Part shown: piece after piece, positions 46,461-58,171 of the stretch
Layout of the letters: every line of letters begins with the position of its first letter
Numbering within the stretch: position 1 is the first letter of the stretch
Assembly (NCBI GenBank): GCA_025094145.1
Contig: JALLLS010000050.1
Location: 62,001 to 126,000, forward strand
Direction: 5' to 3'
DNA from: Spinellus fusiger
Taxonomy: Eukaryota > Mucoromycota > Mucoromycetes > Mucorales > Phycomycetaceae
DNA length: 64,000 nucleotides
The notes under the pieces: model-generated
Seen by the model: only the letters and a program-made list of their open reading frames with translations
What the model was told of the DNA's origin: nothing
Databases searched by the model: none
Translations under genes and position numbers: made by a program

Positions 46461-47265
46461 TATAATGTATAGCTTGTTAACATTTATATAGTAGAGGCAG
46501 TGAATCTGTTGCTATTAACACTTAGAAGCTATAGCTTACTTTAAATACTCTGCTAATATATCCCTCCAATATTCTCAAACCTTCAAAGCAACAATTTCTA
46601 TTGCTCCTTTCTGAAGTATATCAGTCTGTATCTCTACAAAAAAAGAGGTATTGTTATCTGATATATATGTCAGTAGTGGCGAAGAATATTGTTTTATTTA
46701 TGAAGCGGCTTGAACTTTTGTTAGTATGATACTGTAAGTTCATAACTAAAGTGTTGTGTCATTATGCAAAAAAAAAAGTCTTTTACTTGTTTACACTGAC
46801 TCTGAGTGTTCAATGTACTAAGTTGAGGAAAGAAAACAATAGTGATTTTAAGTTAAATAATTAGCTTTGTGGTTATATTTAGTTTAGTGTGATAAGCGTC
46901 TTTAATATGGGTAGCTTGGCGATAATTGAATGAGTAGATTGTGTTGGGAGCAGTAGGAGAGTTTGTAGAGCAAAGCTTGAGTGTATTGATTCAGAGAAAA
47001 GGCACCCTTCAAATAGGATATAAAAAAACACTAATTGAATCCTCTAATATGTACAGATTACTATAAAACCACTATTACTTTATTTTTGTTTTTGTTTTTA
47101 TAAAATAAATAAAAAGGCAGCCTTTCTCATTGTGAGTGAAGTGGATAGGAGTAGCTGATAAAAGAAGGGATTTATCGACCTGAATTTTACACACCCACCT
47201 CAAGTGTGACGCTCTTTTTTAATGGCTTATATTAGATATCTGCTTAACAAACTTCACTGTAGAGC
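46461..47265. other. Intergenic between two LINE copies
   Basis: AT-rich sequence with no coding similarity. An (T/A)-rich run with TTTTTG repeats is at 47080-47100. The last 17 bases before the next LINE (47266-47282) are its target-site duplication. Confidence 0.5.
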
Positions 47266-47282
47266 TTATTTCTAACCAGCAT
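47266..47282. repeat. LINE target-site duplication, 5' copy
   Basis: TTATTTCTAACCAGCAT occurs here and again at 52573-52589, immediately after the A-rich LINE tail. Its last two bases are the A and T of the ORF1 start codon. Confidence 0.88.
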
Positions 47283-48606
47283 GGCTCTTCCCCATTTAAC
47301 TCCGGAGACACCCCCAGGGGACCCTCCATTAGGCAATAAAAACCAACAAACTTCGAGATCTACTCCACCAACCTCAGAGAACACTTCCACTACACATGCA
47401 AAGACCAACTCTGTCTCTACTGCTTTGGGAACAAAGCTAGATTTCTCTGGAGCCGCAAAGAAAGGGCTCCTTAACCGCACCACCCCCACTCGCACCGAGA
47501 TCGTTCTTGGTAGCGACAATGAAAACCCTTTGCCCCGTGTGTGGGCTCAGGGCACCTCTCGCCACTCTGTTTTCTACAGTCTTCCTGCTAAGAATGCAGA
47601 ATACATTAATGAATTCTTGGACACCATGCGAGATCGCTTCCCCGCCAACGTCTGCTTTGGATGCAGCCGTAAGGATAAGGAAGGGGTTGCTAATTTTGAG
47701 TTTCACTTTGCCACCAAGGCTGCTTGCGAGCAGGCCTGTAAGGAAGGCATTAATGTATCTGATTCTGTTCTTTTTGCGTCTCCTACCATCTCTCCCCAAG
47801 CAATGCTGTTGCGTCTCAATATTGTGGGACTTCCCTTCATGTCTTATGAAGAGATCAACACAGGTCTGTGGGCCTGCTTAAGTAAATTCGGCACTGTCAA
47901 AGAAGTGGTTGTTTATGAAGAACGAAAGTGGTTCCATGGTAATGGCCATGTTTATCTTGAACGCCCACCCAACCACGATTGTACTCTCCAGCCATTGACC
48001 TACAAAGTGGCTTTCAATGCTGAACATACCTTTTTGGCTACATGGACGAAGATGGGAGCTCATTGTCGATACTGTAAGGCAATGGGCCATGATGTGGATA
48101 AGTGTCCCATGCGTCCAAAAGAAACCCGGACTTGTTACTCTTGCGGAGAGGTTGGACATCTCCAGGGCAACTGCACTCGTCTCCCTGCCACTGAGGCAGA
48201 CACATCAAAGAGACACCGAAAGACAGCCGCTGATCCTTCTAAGGATCGAGTGATTGCTAGTCCTGTCTCTCTTCTTTTGAAGAATCCTGTCACTTCTTCT
48301 GAGAAACCTGAGGCAGTTTCAGGCACTGTTCCCACCCACCCCACAGAGGAAACTACTCTTCCTGCTGTCGACCCGACAGCTGTTTTGGTTGTTGAGGAGC
48401 CTGCCAAACTGCCAGATGCTCCACCTATCTTTTCTCCTCAAGACACTCGCTCTGTCTCTCCGAGTAGAGATCGTTCAGCCTTGCCAGGCAGACGTCGCTC
48501 TGTTTCCCCCAGGAAACGTCGTCCTGTCTCTCCCAGAAGACTTCGGTCTGATAAACGTTCAAACATGAATATCAACATGGACGTGTCGTCTGAGGGCGAA
48601 CAATAA
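47281..48606 (+). CDS. LINE ORF1 protein (zinc-knuckle nucleic-acid-binding)
   Basis: The 441 aa protein would bind the element's RNA and form the ribonucleoprotein used in retrotransposition. The N-terminal 100 residues are Pro/Thr-rich. Residues of about 110-255 look like a fold for RNA binding (SVFYSLPAKNAEYINEFLDT, LLRLNIVGLPFMSYEEI). Two CCHC knuckles follow: CRYCKAMGHDVDKC starting at C262 and CYSCGEVGHLQGNC starting at C285. The C-terminus is a Ser/Arg/Pro-rich basic tail (SVSPRKRRPVSPRR). The A and T of the start codon are also the last bases of the target-site duplication, so the natural start may have been upstream of a truncation point. ORF2 begins 26 bp after its stop. Confidence 0.88.
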   Translation: MALPHLTPETPPGDPPLGNKNQQTSRSTPPTSENTSTTHAKTNSVSTALGTKLDFSGAAKKGLLNRTTPTRTEIVLGSDNENPLPRVWAQGTSRHSVFYSLPAKNAEYINEFLDTMRDRFPANVCFGCSRKDKEGVANFEFHFATKAACEQACKEGINVSDSVLFASPTISPQAMLLRLNIVGLPFMSYEEINTGLWACLSKFGTVKEVVVYEERKWFHGNGHVYLERPPNHDCTLQPLTYKVAFNAEHTFLATWTKMGAHCRYCKAMGHDVDKCPMRPKETRTCYSCGEVGHLQGNCTRLPATEADTSKRHRKTAADPSKDRVIASPVSLLLKNPVTSSEKPEAVSGTVPTHPTEETTLPAVDPTAVLVVEEPAKLPDAPPIFSPQDTRSVSPSRDRSALPGRRRSVSPRKRRPVSPRRLRSDKRSNMNINMDVSSEGEQ

Positions 48607-48632
48607 TCTCCCTTTTTATTTTATTTTATTTT

Positions 48633-51600
48633 ATGTTTAAGATAAGCACTATGAACTGTAGAGGACTCGCCAAACTCGGTGATCCTCAAAAACGACAATC
48701 ATTTATACGACACCTACGCAGTAAGGGTATGGATCTTCTTGCGCTCCAAGAAACCCATGCCAATACAGACACTATGCAACAATCCTTTAACCAACTTTTC
48801 CGCACCAATTCCTCACTATGGTCACCTCACTGTGGCCTAGTATCATTATCACCGCTCATTACACTCATTAACCCTCTGTTCAGCCTCTGTGGCCGCTGCA
48901 TTACTGCTACAGTGGTGCATGCCAACATGCTTTTTCCTCCTATCCGCATTTGTGTAGTATATGCCCCTGCCACTTATCGTCCTAGATACACCTTCCTTAA
49001 CTCACTTGTCACCAATCCTCTCTTTCTTCCTCAACACCCCAGCAATTTCATCCTGCTCGGGGATTTCAACTATTCCTACCGTTCGTCCACCTCCACCCCT
49101 CGCCAGGCTCCCCAGCCATGGCTGCAGTATATTTCTGACTTTTGCATAGACACCATCACTCCTGCTGGAGAAGCTTCCCTGCCAACATTTCATCGCGGCA
49201 TATCTTCCTCATGCATAGACTACATTTTTTCATCCAAGGACATTGCTCCTTTACGCTCTTCCTCTTCAGTCTCCTACATCCACCCTCAGTGGTCGGATCA
49301 CTGTTTACTTACTTCGTCCTTTAGATTTGAGACCCAAGATAACACGGGAAAGGGACTTTGGCGTGCCAGCCCTCGTCTAGCCCTCCAATCAGAGTTTCAT
49401 GAAGAACTCAAATCATTACTTTCTCGCTGTGTTCCTCTTCTCTCTCACTCTTTATCTGTCCAACCTAAGTGGGATCAGTTAAAGGAGCAAGTCACTTGCT
49501 TCATCAAGTCCTTTTCTCGTCGTCGCCATCATTCCCTTGTCTCAGCAGAACGTATGCTTCAGAGCAAGCGGGATAGACTTATCCACAAGTTCAGACACCA
49601 ACCAGCACAGAACTTTCAGTTGCCCATTGTAGAGAAACAACTGCAACAAGTACAACACGAACAGGTAGAGATCCTTGCCCTTCGGTCTGGGAAGATGTGG
49701 CGTGAGAAGGGAGAGACCTCTGCCGAATATTTAAAGAGAACCATCACAGCAAGACAGATCAAGAAGAATATTACTGCTCTACAACACCCAGTAACAAATA
49801 CTCTATGCACAGACCCGCACACAATGACTGATGCTGCTGCTACCTTCTACACTGGCTTGTACACTCCAGATCCTGTAGTGTCTTTGGCTGTTGAGGATTT
49901 GATCACTCATCTTCCACCCGAACTTCTTCTCTCTGAGAGCATGGGCTCATTTCTCACCAACAAGTTTACCATAGCAGACATTAGGGATGGTTCAGCAAGA
50001 TCCCCAAGATCAAGCAGTCCGGGTCCTGACGGTCTGCCATATGAAATTCTACACCTAGTTTTTGATCACCCTGTTTGTGCTGACCTTATTACCACAGTGT
50101 ACAATGAGGCATTGACACTTGGTATATTCCCTCCTTCCTGGCAATCGACGTGTTTGACACTCCTACCAAAGAAAGGGGATCTGACCTCTCTAAAGAACTG
50201 GAGGCCCATTGCCTTGATCAACACAGATGCCAAAGTATTCACTCGTCTTCTGAACGCTCGCTTGATCCATGCTGCCAGTAGCCTTGTTTCGCCTTACCAG
50301 ACAGGTTTTGTGCGAGGAAGGTTCATTGCTGACAATGGCATGCTCACAAAGATTGCCATGGAGCAGGCTAGAATAGAGAACTCTTCTGCTGTGGGTCTCT
50401 TGTTGGATCAAGAAAAGGCCTATGACAGAGTTCATCCAGAGTACCTTAAGAAGGTTATGCTACACTTCAAGTTTCCTCTTTCTCTGGTGAATAGCATATG
50501 TAATCTCTTCTTTTCTACACAGATACAGGTCAATGTGAATGGGCATATCTCTCGCTCACTCACTCAGTCTCGTGGTCTTCGCCAGGGAGATCCTCTCTCT
50601 CCTGTGCTTTTCAATCTTGCTTTTGAGCCTCTGTTGCGTCGTTTGCTCCATGATACGACATTCAAGGGTCTCTCTCCTCCTCCACACCCAAGTCTTTCTC
50701 CGCCTCCTGCTCTCAAGTTTCTAGCCTATGCAGACGATCTCCTAGTCTTTCTACCCGACCATGCCCATTTACATCGCTTACAAGAGCATCTTACTACGTA
50801 CTCTGCAGCATCCAACGCTCGCATTAATATGCACAAAACACAAGCCTTTTCTCTTTCGGGTGCTCCCCAGCCCTTATGGACACCAATCCTTCAGCAGTAC
50901 AATATCACAGAATGGCATGACCGTCGTTCACCAGAACCTCTTAGGTATCTTGGGTTTCCCTTGATGACTTCTCTACCACAGAGAGATGTCTTTTGCAAGT
51001 CGCTTTTGTCGAAGATAGAAGCTACCTGCAATATACATCTTTCTCGTTCTTTGTCTGTTCGTGGCCGTGCAACAGTGCTCAACACTCTTGTTCTCTCGAC
51101 TCTTTGGCATGTTCTTCGTGTAGTGTCTCTTCCCTCTGTGTTCTTCCAGAAGGTACGGTCACTCATGGGTCGTTTCCTCCAGCACCGCATGTTCCCTCCC
51201 ATAAAGCTTGCTACTTTATGCTCTCGGACTAGCCATGGTGGATTAGGTGTCTTGGATCCCAGTATCCAACAAAGTGCTCTCCAATTGCGTTGGCTTGTTC
51301 CTTTTTGTTTGTCCCCTCGTTCTCCTTCTGGTTTAGTTCCTCCGTGGTTCTCATATCTTCTGCAAGTGGCTGCCCCTTCATTGGATCCTCTCCATTGTCT
51401 TTTGTTTCCCGATCTTCGTCCTTCTGTCTTTTGTTCTCTGAGTAGTGCATTCCACTCGATCTTTAGTGCAATAGGCCGATTGCCACACTCCTTTGAAAAG
51501 ATTGCAGTGAATCTTTCCACTTGTCTTGAGCTTCCGCTTTCTTCTGCTTGTTTTGTTGCTTCTGGCTCTCCAGCTTTCCCTCGCTCTTGGCGTGCTCTTC

Positions 51601-52418
51601 GAGTCAGTGATGCTTTTGAGGTGAATCAAGAGCTTGACGTTCTGCAGCGCCGTCTCCCTGGTGGCCTTACCAATTATCCACGCATTGTTCGCAAGTTTTT
51701 TCGTAGAATTGATAGCCAATCCTTACTCTTACAGCCCTTCCTCCTCAGAGCGTCGTTACCTGTCCAATTGGTACAGACTCTCTTTCCTTTGCTTTCTCCT
51801 AGGACTGGATCTACAGTAGACATCTCTCCTTTCCTTTCTGCTTTGGTACCCTCCAAGCCATGGTCTCGTCTCTCTCCACGTCTTTATTGAAACATATGCA
51901 TGCGAGTATCTTCACCAGCACCTTCCTTTAACCCTCCTCTTCGTCCTTCCCACTGGAAAGAGCTCTGGTCTTTGCCATTACAGCATATTACTCGCAATGT
52001 ATGGTACCGGGCTCTTCACAGTAAGCTTTCATGCCGCTCTCTCCTACACAAGCTTGTTCCCTCTTCCTTTCCCTCCGGCATTTGTCTTGTTTGTTTGGCC
52101 GCTGAAGATACACAAGAGCACCTTCTTTTTACTTGTCCAAAGAAATGGTCTTTTTGGTCCTCCTTTTGGCACAAACATTTTGGCCTCTCTCCCCAGCCCT
52201 CCGACCTTGTTGCAGCTCTTCTCTCTTTTGTTTTTCCCAAGGCCAGTGTCTCTAACACTCCCAACGTCTCTATCTTTGGCTGTGCTCTTTTGGCTATATG
52301 GCGCCACCATTGGATGTTCATATTCGATAATGTACCTGTTACCTCCTCTGCTGTTCTCGCGTCTGCTACTCGCCTCTTGGACCGTCTCCAGTCAGAACTT
52401 GATATGGATATTGAGTAA
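48633..52418 (+). pseudogene. LINE ORF2: endonuclease-reverse transcriptase with one in-frame TGA
   Basis: This protein nicks target DNA and reverse-transcribes the element RNA. The 1261-codon frame has an APE-type endonuclease at residues of about 1-225: N8 in MNCRGL, E in LQETHA, D144/N146 in LLGDFNYS, and D222-H223 in WSDHCLL. The reverse transcriptase follows at about 450-760: KNWRPIALINTDAKVF, QTGFVRGRFIADNGML, DQEKAYDRVHPEYL, RQGDPLSPVLFNLAFE and catalytic YADD at 699-702. The C-terminal zinc finger has CLVC at 1151-1154, then EDTQEHLLFTC. The only disruption is a TGA at 51888-51890 (codon 1086), in frame with the rest. Apart from that stop it looks intact, so the insertion is probably young. 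Confidence 0.92.
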
Positions 52419-52545
52419 CACAGTGCTCTCACCCTGTTAAAAAAAAAATACTTAATTAGAAAAACAATAGAAAATTAGAAAAGCCAAAAACAAGTTGTGA
52501 CTCTCTTTTCCTCCCTAAAAAAAAGATTATCACCAAATAAACTCA

Positions 52546-52558
52546 GAGCCAGAGGCTC
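52546..52558 (+). repeat. Short hairpin at LINE 3' end
   Basis: GAGCC-AGA-GGCTC, immediately before CATAC and the A-run. In several LINE clades a 3' stem-loop is recognised by the reverse transcriptase, and this one is in the right place for that role. Confidence 0.6.
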
Positions 52559-52572
52559 CATACAAAAAAAAA

Positions 52573-52589
52573 TTATTTCTAACCAGCAT
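52573..52589. repeat. LINE target-site duplication, 3' copy
   Basis: Identical to 47266-47282 over 17 bp. It marks the 3' insertion junction after the A-run. Confidence 0.88.
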
Positions 52590-52980
52590 TCATACTGTAA
52601 GCTTTGCTTAAATATATTTCTGTAAAAGGGCCAGAAAATAACTTCATTGAAAGGATAATATGTTATTATTATTAGAATTACTAATTATTATTTAAAGATA
52701 TATTAGGATATGATAATGATTCTGTCATCGAATATAAAATCATAGATTTGTATGTTAGTATGTATAGTAAATAGAATACACATATACAAGAGTTGATAAA
52801 TGTACTCCTTTTATTTCTACTTAACCTTTTAGCTAAGATTTTATAGAAATATCAAAGCTATGTGCTTATTTAAATATACTCACTTTGTACTAATTCTAGT
52901 AATTTCAAGAAGAATGACTAATAAATAACATTTCAAGCTATAATACTGGCGGACTTAATCTGTACTGCTTTCTCTCTCAT

Positions 52981-53887
52981 ATGGATCAACAAGTCATTTC
53001 AAGCGCACTCCCCATACTCATCCTAGGTCTGGGATGGACAGGACAGTTCTTAGTGGAACTGTTACATAGCCTTCAGATAGGTTTTGCTGGTACAACGCGT
53101 GATGGACGTCAAAATACTATTCGCTGGTCAATGCCCTGTGAGCCCAACTGGTCTTCTAATGCAACTGGTCTTCCTGCTGCTCAAACTGTCCTTATCACCT
53201 TTGCTATTAATGAGCCTGAATGTATGACCCGTCTTATGGATATTTATGAGGCTGAACACGGTCCTCCACAATGGATTCTTCTCTCTTCTACTCGTCCTTT
53301 TAATGGCACGCCCAGCACTCGACATGGTCCTATGGATCCTACAAAAGGAATTGAACGTGCAGGAGCAGAAAAAGTTATTCTATCACGAGGAGGTACTGTA
53401 CTTCACTTGGCTGGTTTGTGGGGTGCTCTCAGGTAATAAGGATTATATAAGAAGCAAAAAGACACCACATGAGAAAGAACATTCACAGGATGGTATTTCT
53501 AGACAGCCTCGTGGATGGGTCCCACGCTTTCCTACCTCAGAGTCAATTCGTCAAAAACTACTTGTGCGTCAATTACATCTGATCCACGGTAAAGATGTCG
53601 CAAGAGCCATTGTGGCTGTACATATGCAATTTCAAAAAGGGCAGCGCTGGATTGTGTCAGATGGCGGCTGTTATGATTGGATACGTATATTCCTTCAATG
53701 GGGAAGTGAGGCACAGATTGAAATGGCCCGTAAGTTAGCTATAGACGACCATGCTTGTCATAAAGCTCTGGGAGATGGATCACTTGAAGAGATTGTAGCA
53801 AGAGGTGGAGTAATGCCTCGACTGGATCCTAAAGAGTTTTGGGATACATTCAAACTGCAGCCTACAGAGTTCTTGACTATAGAGTAA
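52981..53887 (+). CDS. NAD(P)-binding Rossmann-fold protein, epimerase/dehydratase-like
   Basis: Two exons, 52981-53432 and 53503-53887, joined at a 70 bp GT-AG intron, give 278 aa. The N-terminus has a dinucleotide-binding glycine motif, ILGLGWTGQFL. Further typical features of the extended-SDR-like group are LLSSTRPFNG, HLAGLWGALRQPRGWVPRF across the splice, and LHLIHGKDVARAIVAVH. Reading on without splicing meets a stop, while the acceptor at 53501-53502 restores the family sequence. It resembles uncharacterised fungal NAD-dependent epimerase/dehydratase family proteins; substrate unknown. It is the only intact ordinary gene in the spacer of the giant inverted repeat. The LINE inserted about 390 bp upstream of its ATG. 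Confidence 0.85.
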
Positions 53888-54032
53888 AGAATCATATTCA
53901 ACTAAGAAATAAAACAGAAATACTTTTATATCTAGTGAGACCTTGCAATGATTTTCATATACATCCTGACCTATAAGAAAACAACACTTAATAATAAGCA
54001 ATGCAAAAATAGGAACCTCTAGTATAGTGGTA

Positions 54033-55370
54033 CAGTCACACAACATTAGAAAGTATACGATTTTCATTTTTTGAAATCCTGAAAAAAAGCATGCTTTACG
54101 GATATAAATGTTATGACCTCAAAACACATACTAATGACTTCAAATTCAACATAAAGTTAGTTTAACATATTTTCTATAGTAATATAAATATAAAAGTTTT
54201 TATTTAATGTTTTTTTGGGCCACCTTTGGTATCAATAACTGCCTGGCAGCGATCCTTCATTGAGCCAACTAAACGTTCGGCAAGATCAACGTGGATATTT
54301 CCCCAAGCTTCTTCTAAAGCTGTCCTGAGCTCATCGATATTTTTGATACCGGCCCTCTTGTTATCAATAAGCTTATCAAGACAGCTCCAGAGATGTTCAA
54401 TGGGGTTGAGATCAGGACTTTGGGCAGGCCAGTAATCAAAGCGCCTGATTTGATGTGTGTTTTTCCACCATGTTGTATAGCCACCTGTATAGCAGCTAGC
54501 CCCATCTTCTTGGAATATGAAGTCCTTATCCTCCTTCTCATTCAATTCAATGAACCACAGCAGAAATTTTTCTGCCAAAATGTTGACATATACGTCCTGA
54601 TTTACAGTGCCATCAATAAAGACCAAAGGCCCAAATCCACCAGATCAGAAACAGCTCCAGATCATTATGCTACATTTCCCCCATTTGGTTGTAGGTATGA
54701 TATGAGTAACCTTATACCTCTCTCCTATCTTTCGAATCACTCTGGTTCTACTCTAGTAACCCTCTACTTCAAACCGTGACTCATCAGACCCTACAACGCG
54801 TCTCCAAACCTCAGAAGTCCAATTGACCCGTTCCTTCGCTCAACGAAGTCTTTTCTTCATGTTTTCTTCAGACAACCTTGGCTTGTGTGCTGCGAATTAG
54901 GAACCAAACCCAATCTGATGTATATATCTGATGAATGTTGCTCTACAGATGATTATCTCATATGCCTTAAGTTCAAAATTTATGAAGTTATAGGAGACAA
55001 ATGGGTTGCCTTTTAGAATAGCCTCAAGTCGTCTGAGGTCTCTCTCGTTAAGTTTTTTGGTGCACCAGAACCAGGTCTTGGTAGAGGTGTACCATTAGTC
55101 TTTATTCTACTAATGGTCTTTTGGACAGTAGACTTGCTAATGCCAATGACCTTTGAAATGGCATCCATGGAGTATTTTTTAAAGCCAGTAAACACCCCAG
55201 TGCTCTCTTTCTTCAAGCTTATTATAAACTCTAGAGTTTTTAGTTGAGGATTCTGCGTTTGACATTTGAGATTGCTTAATGGAATGTGATTCAGTGGTAA
55301 AAACAAGAAGAAGAATCGTGTTTAAAAATGTATAAATTATGGGCTCGTATACTTTCTAATGGTGTGACTG
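54033..55370 (-). mobile_element. Tc1-type element with clear TIRs, broken transposase
   Basis: The element is 1338 bp with TA at 54031-54032 and 55371-55372. Inverted termini begin CAGTCACAC and share CATTAGAAAGTATACGA. The minus strand encodes an N-terminal helix-turn-helix part (55306-55013, MDAISKVIGISKSTVQKTI) and a C-terminal catalytic part (54626-54204, QEDGASCY, then SPDLNPIEHLWSCLDKL). I count 35 residues between the Asp and Glu. The section 54627-55012 has shifted frames and stops. The 748 bp copy at 11292 is a deletion derivative of the same family. The element lies between the Rossmann-protein gene and the right arm. Confidence 0.9.
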
Positions 55371-55455
55371 TATATCATTAGGCAAGAATATTCAAAATAG
55401 ACAATTAGGTGCCACAAAGATGTAGCTAGTTTTATGATACTTTAGGATGCCCTGA

Positions 55456-55638
55456 TGTTATTTTTGTAGGTGTGATATAAGGTGTCAATGGAAAAAAGTA
55501 TCTGTGTTAAAATGCACACATGTAACTTGGTGTAAAGGTCATGGTTTTAGGTGTCAAGATATCAATTCCCATATTGATGGTCACTATATACAATGTGTGT
55601 CAGACGGGATAGATTTCCTTATTGACAAAGTGGATTGA
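55456..55638 (+). other. Cys/His-rich 60-codon open frame, unrecognised
   Basis: This frame has no ATG at its start and reads as a cysteine-rich segment (CYFCRCDIRCQWKKV, LKCTHVTWCKGHGFRCQD) ending in a stop. About eight cysteines in the first 35 residues suggest a zinc-binding fragment. The preceding frame (FYDTLGCPDVIFVG, 55422-55463) may be its upstream part, shifted. It may be a relic of a transposon protein or an exon. I cannot name it. Confidence 0.3.
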
Positions 55639-56128
55639 TTACTTAGTATTAAAGTGTAGTAAATGAAATAGGTAGATATTCAATCATATTATATTATACT
55701 AAAAGGTCAGTATGTTGCTATAAATAATAGAAAAAGAAAAAGAAATGTTTATGATCAGAAATAAAGGTTTGCTCATCAGGATTTCAGACTTTGAAATGTC
55801 TATATTGATCAATACTTAGGGTGATAGACAGTGCTTGATAATTTAGACTGATGATAAAACATAGTATTGAAAATACTAATGAAGATCTTACCCGTGACAT
55901 AAAAGGATATGATAGTTAGGTAAAAACTAAAGAGTATGAGAAGCAATAATTATGAGGACTATTATTGCCCAAGACATTAATATCTTTTACTTTCTATTTC
56001 TCTCTACTTTCACTAATAATATCAGTGGCATGGTTTTTCCGTTTGCTATTTGTTACTTAATCTTGATATCTATAAGTAGTGAATGCACAATACGTATTAT
56101 TTGTGTGTATTTTGATTTAATATCTTAC
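55639..56128. other. Intergenic up to the inner edge of the right arm
   Basis: AT-rich sequence with short open frames only (for example 55952-56158, which crosses into the arm). No gene seen. Confidence 0.45.
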
Positions 56129-56861
56129 TTGCCTGTTTCCATGATCCATAATAGGTGATATGTAATAATTTATAGATCTCTTCTTATTCTTTCTTTTCTC
56201 TTTTTTTTCTTCATCAAAACCTAAATTCAGTACACTGCATTTAGACATTATTTTACACAACATAAATTTAATCCAACAAGGCTCCAGATTATTGCAAAAT
56301 AAATACATAGCTCGAGCTTCACCATAGTTTTATTGATTCAGGTCAAAAATATTCATAGTGTAATTATAATTGCTAGCCAATAATGAGCATAAAGTATGGA
56401 TATCTATCAAATTAAAGACAACATAGAAAGAGAAAATAATTTCGACGAGGCAATCAATAATTCAAAAGATTAGGAAAAAAAATCCAAAAGAGATGACAAG
56501 GATAGAACTAAAGAACAAGCTCGAAACATACCAATAATAATGGCAATAGCAGGAATAATGACAAAGTCAAAGATAAGACCGGAACTAAGTTCAAAGAGTC
56601 CAAAATATCAAGGCTAAAAACATGCCAGACGACAAGGCTATCAAAACACATCTACACTGATAAATACCGCTATGTGATTTTCTATACCTACCATGTCTGC
56701 ACATATAATCAAATGCAATACTGGTACATATATTGTAGAACAGAGTTCATAAATTCATATTTATTATTATTATTATTAGTAGTAGTAGTAGTAGTAGCAA
56801 TAGTAGTATTATTATTTACTTTCATGCACACTAAGGATCACTATAAGCTTGAAAATATTGA

Positions 56862-57995
56862 TCTCGGAAAATGATTACATAGAGAAACCAAGATCTAGAA
56901 CCCATCATATCTGTAACATTGATTCAATGCATAATCTCAGAACAGGCACCAAAGAATTCAAGAAGGAAGGGGATACGTCCCACCTGTTTGTAACGATATT
57001 CTGTACAATTGTCGCCCATTATCTCTTGAGAGAGCCAGTGGGAAGATGTTCAGCCCTCAAATTAAACATACTTAAATTATACAACAGCAGTTTCCTCAAC
57101 TTTCAGAAACAAGTCCCTCTAAATAATTGGTTAGACATGGCAGCACTCCCTTCAGGAACAGTGTTCTAGACTGAGTCCCGTGTCACAAAAACTACCTTTG
57201 TTTAATATATAACTGCTTTTCTTATCAAATTCATCAAGATAACTATTTTATATAGGTAAACCAATACCATTCACTAAGACATTTTAAGCATCTGGTGCCG
57301 GACCATTCCTGGGCAATGTGCTCTAGATACTATCTGAGGTATTCTCCAGATCATCGCTAACTAAATCATCACTCCGAAAAGAGCGACCCTCAGCGGCAGC
57401 AAAATCTTTTGAACCACTATCCAGAGAGGAATTATACACATACTCTAGGTCAATACTCGATAGATTATCAGAATCAAAACCAGAAAGTCTATTCACAACA
57501 ATTTACGCATTTATCATTTGCAAAAGTTTGTTTTGGCTGATTATTGAAGTTTATCTCTTCCGAAGAAAAAAGGTATCCCATTGTGGTGAAAAGTCTGAGA
57601 CTTTATTTCGACTAAAAGCCGTTAAGTCTACTCGTATATCCTGTGGAATTCTCGAAAAGAGCTAAAAGTTGAACTAATGCACAGATAAATTCCTCATAAA
57701 GTATGTCAAAGTCCATAATCTCATTACCTGTATCACGGTCTGCCATTAGCTGCACCTTCGACCTGTTCATCAACTCCACAGAGTCCAGGCTCGTCTGGCT
57801 AAGCATCAACACTAGGTTATCAAAGGCAACAGAGAGTGGAGCCTCACAACAAATATCCATGCTGAAATCAGCAAGAAGTAAATAAAGATAAAAGCTATCT
57901 ATTGTACTATGATAAATCAATAGGTAAAGTTTGTTTTTTAAAATATAAATATATAGAAATATAAAAAAGAGAGGAAAAATAAGTTTCTCTGTCAA
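56862..57995 (-). pseudogene. Unrecognised decayed gene or gag-like relic (right arm copy)
   Basis: Identical in translation to the left-arm copy at 41927-43060, including the ATG at 57862-57860 (MDICCEAPLSVAF) and the later Ser/Asp-rich piece. Both copies share the same stops, so the gene was already broken before the arms duplicated. Confidence 0.45.
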
Positions 57996-58171
57996 AAAAC
58001 GTCTAATATTGACAAAGAAATAATGACACGTTCATCACCTAAAGAATTAAATTTCATGTGTTATAATTTTCAAGGTGATCAGTTTTCAGGCTATAGAGGC
58101 ATGTCTGTGCTCAAGCAACGGTCTATCTAATTTTCTTTATCAGAGTATTCATACTTTCAATTGTTAGAGAA

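Larger units (their letters stand above)
47283..52572 (+). mobile_element. Nearly full-length LINE with APE endonuclease and RT
   Basis: The element is about 5.29 kb, bounded by a 17 bp target-site duplication and ending in an A-rich tail (52564-52572). It has ORF1 with two zinc knuckles and ORF2 with endonuclease, reverse transcriptase and C-terminal zinc finger. There is essentially no 5' UTR: the element begins at or within the ORF1 ATG, so it may be slightly 5'-truncated. A short hairpin precedes the tail. I see no RNase H domain. Clade cannot be assigned by eye. Confidence 0.92.

Noticed and set aside
50891..51520. 209-residue minus-strand frame within LINE ORF2
   Set aside because: Shadow of the reverse-transcriptase coding strand, with an unnatural Arg/Lys/Thr-rich composition.
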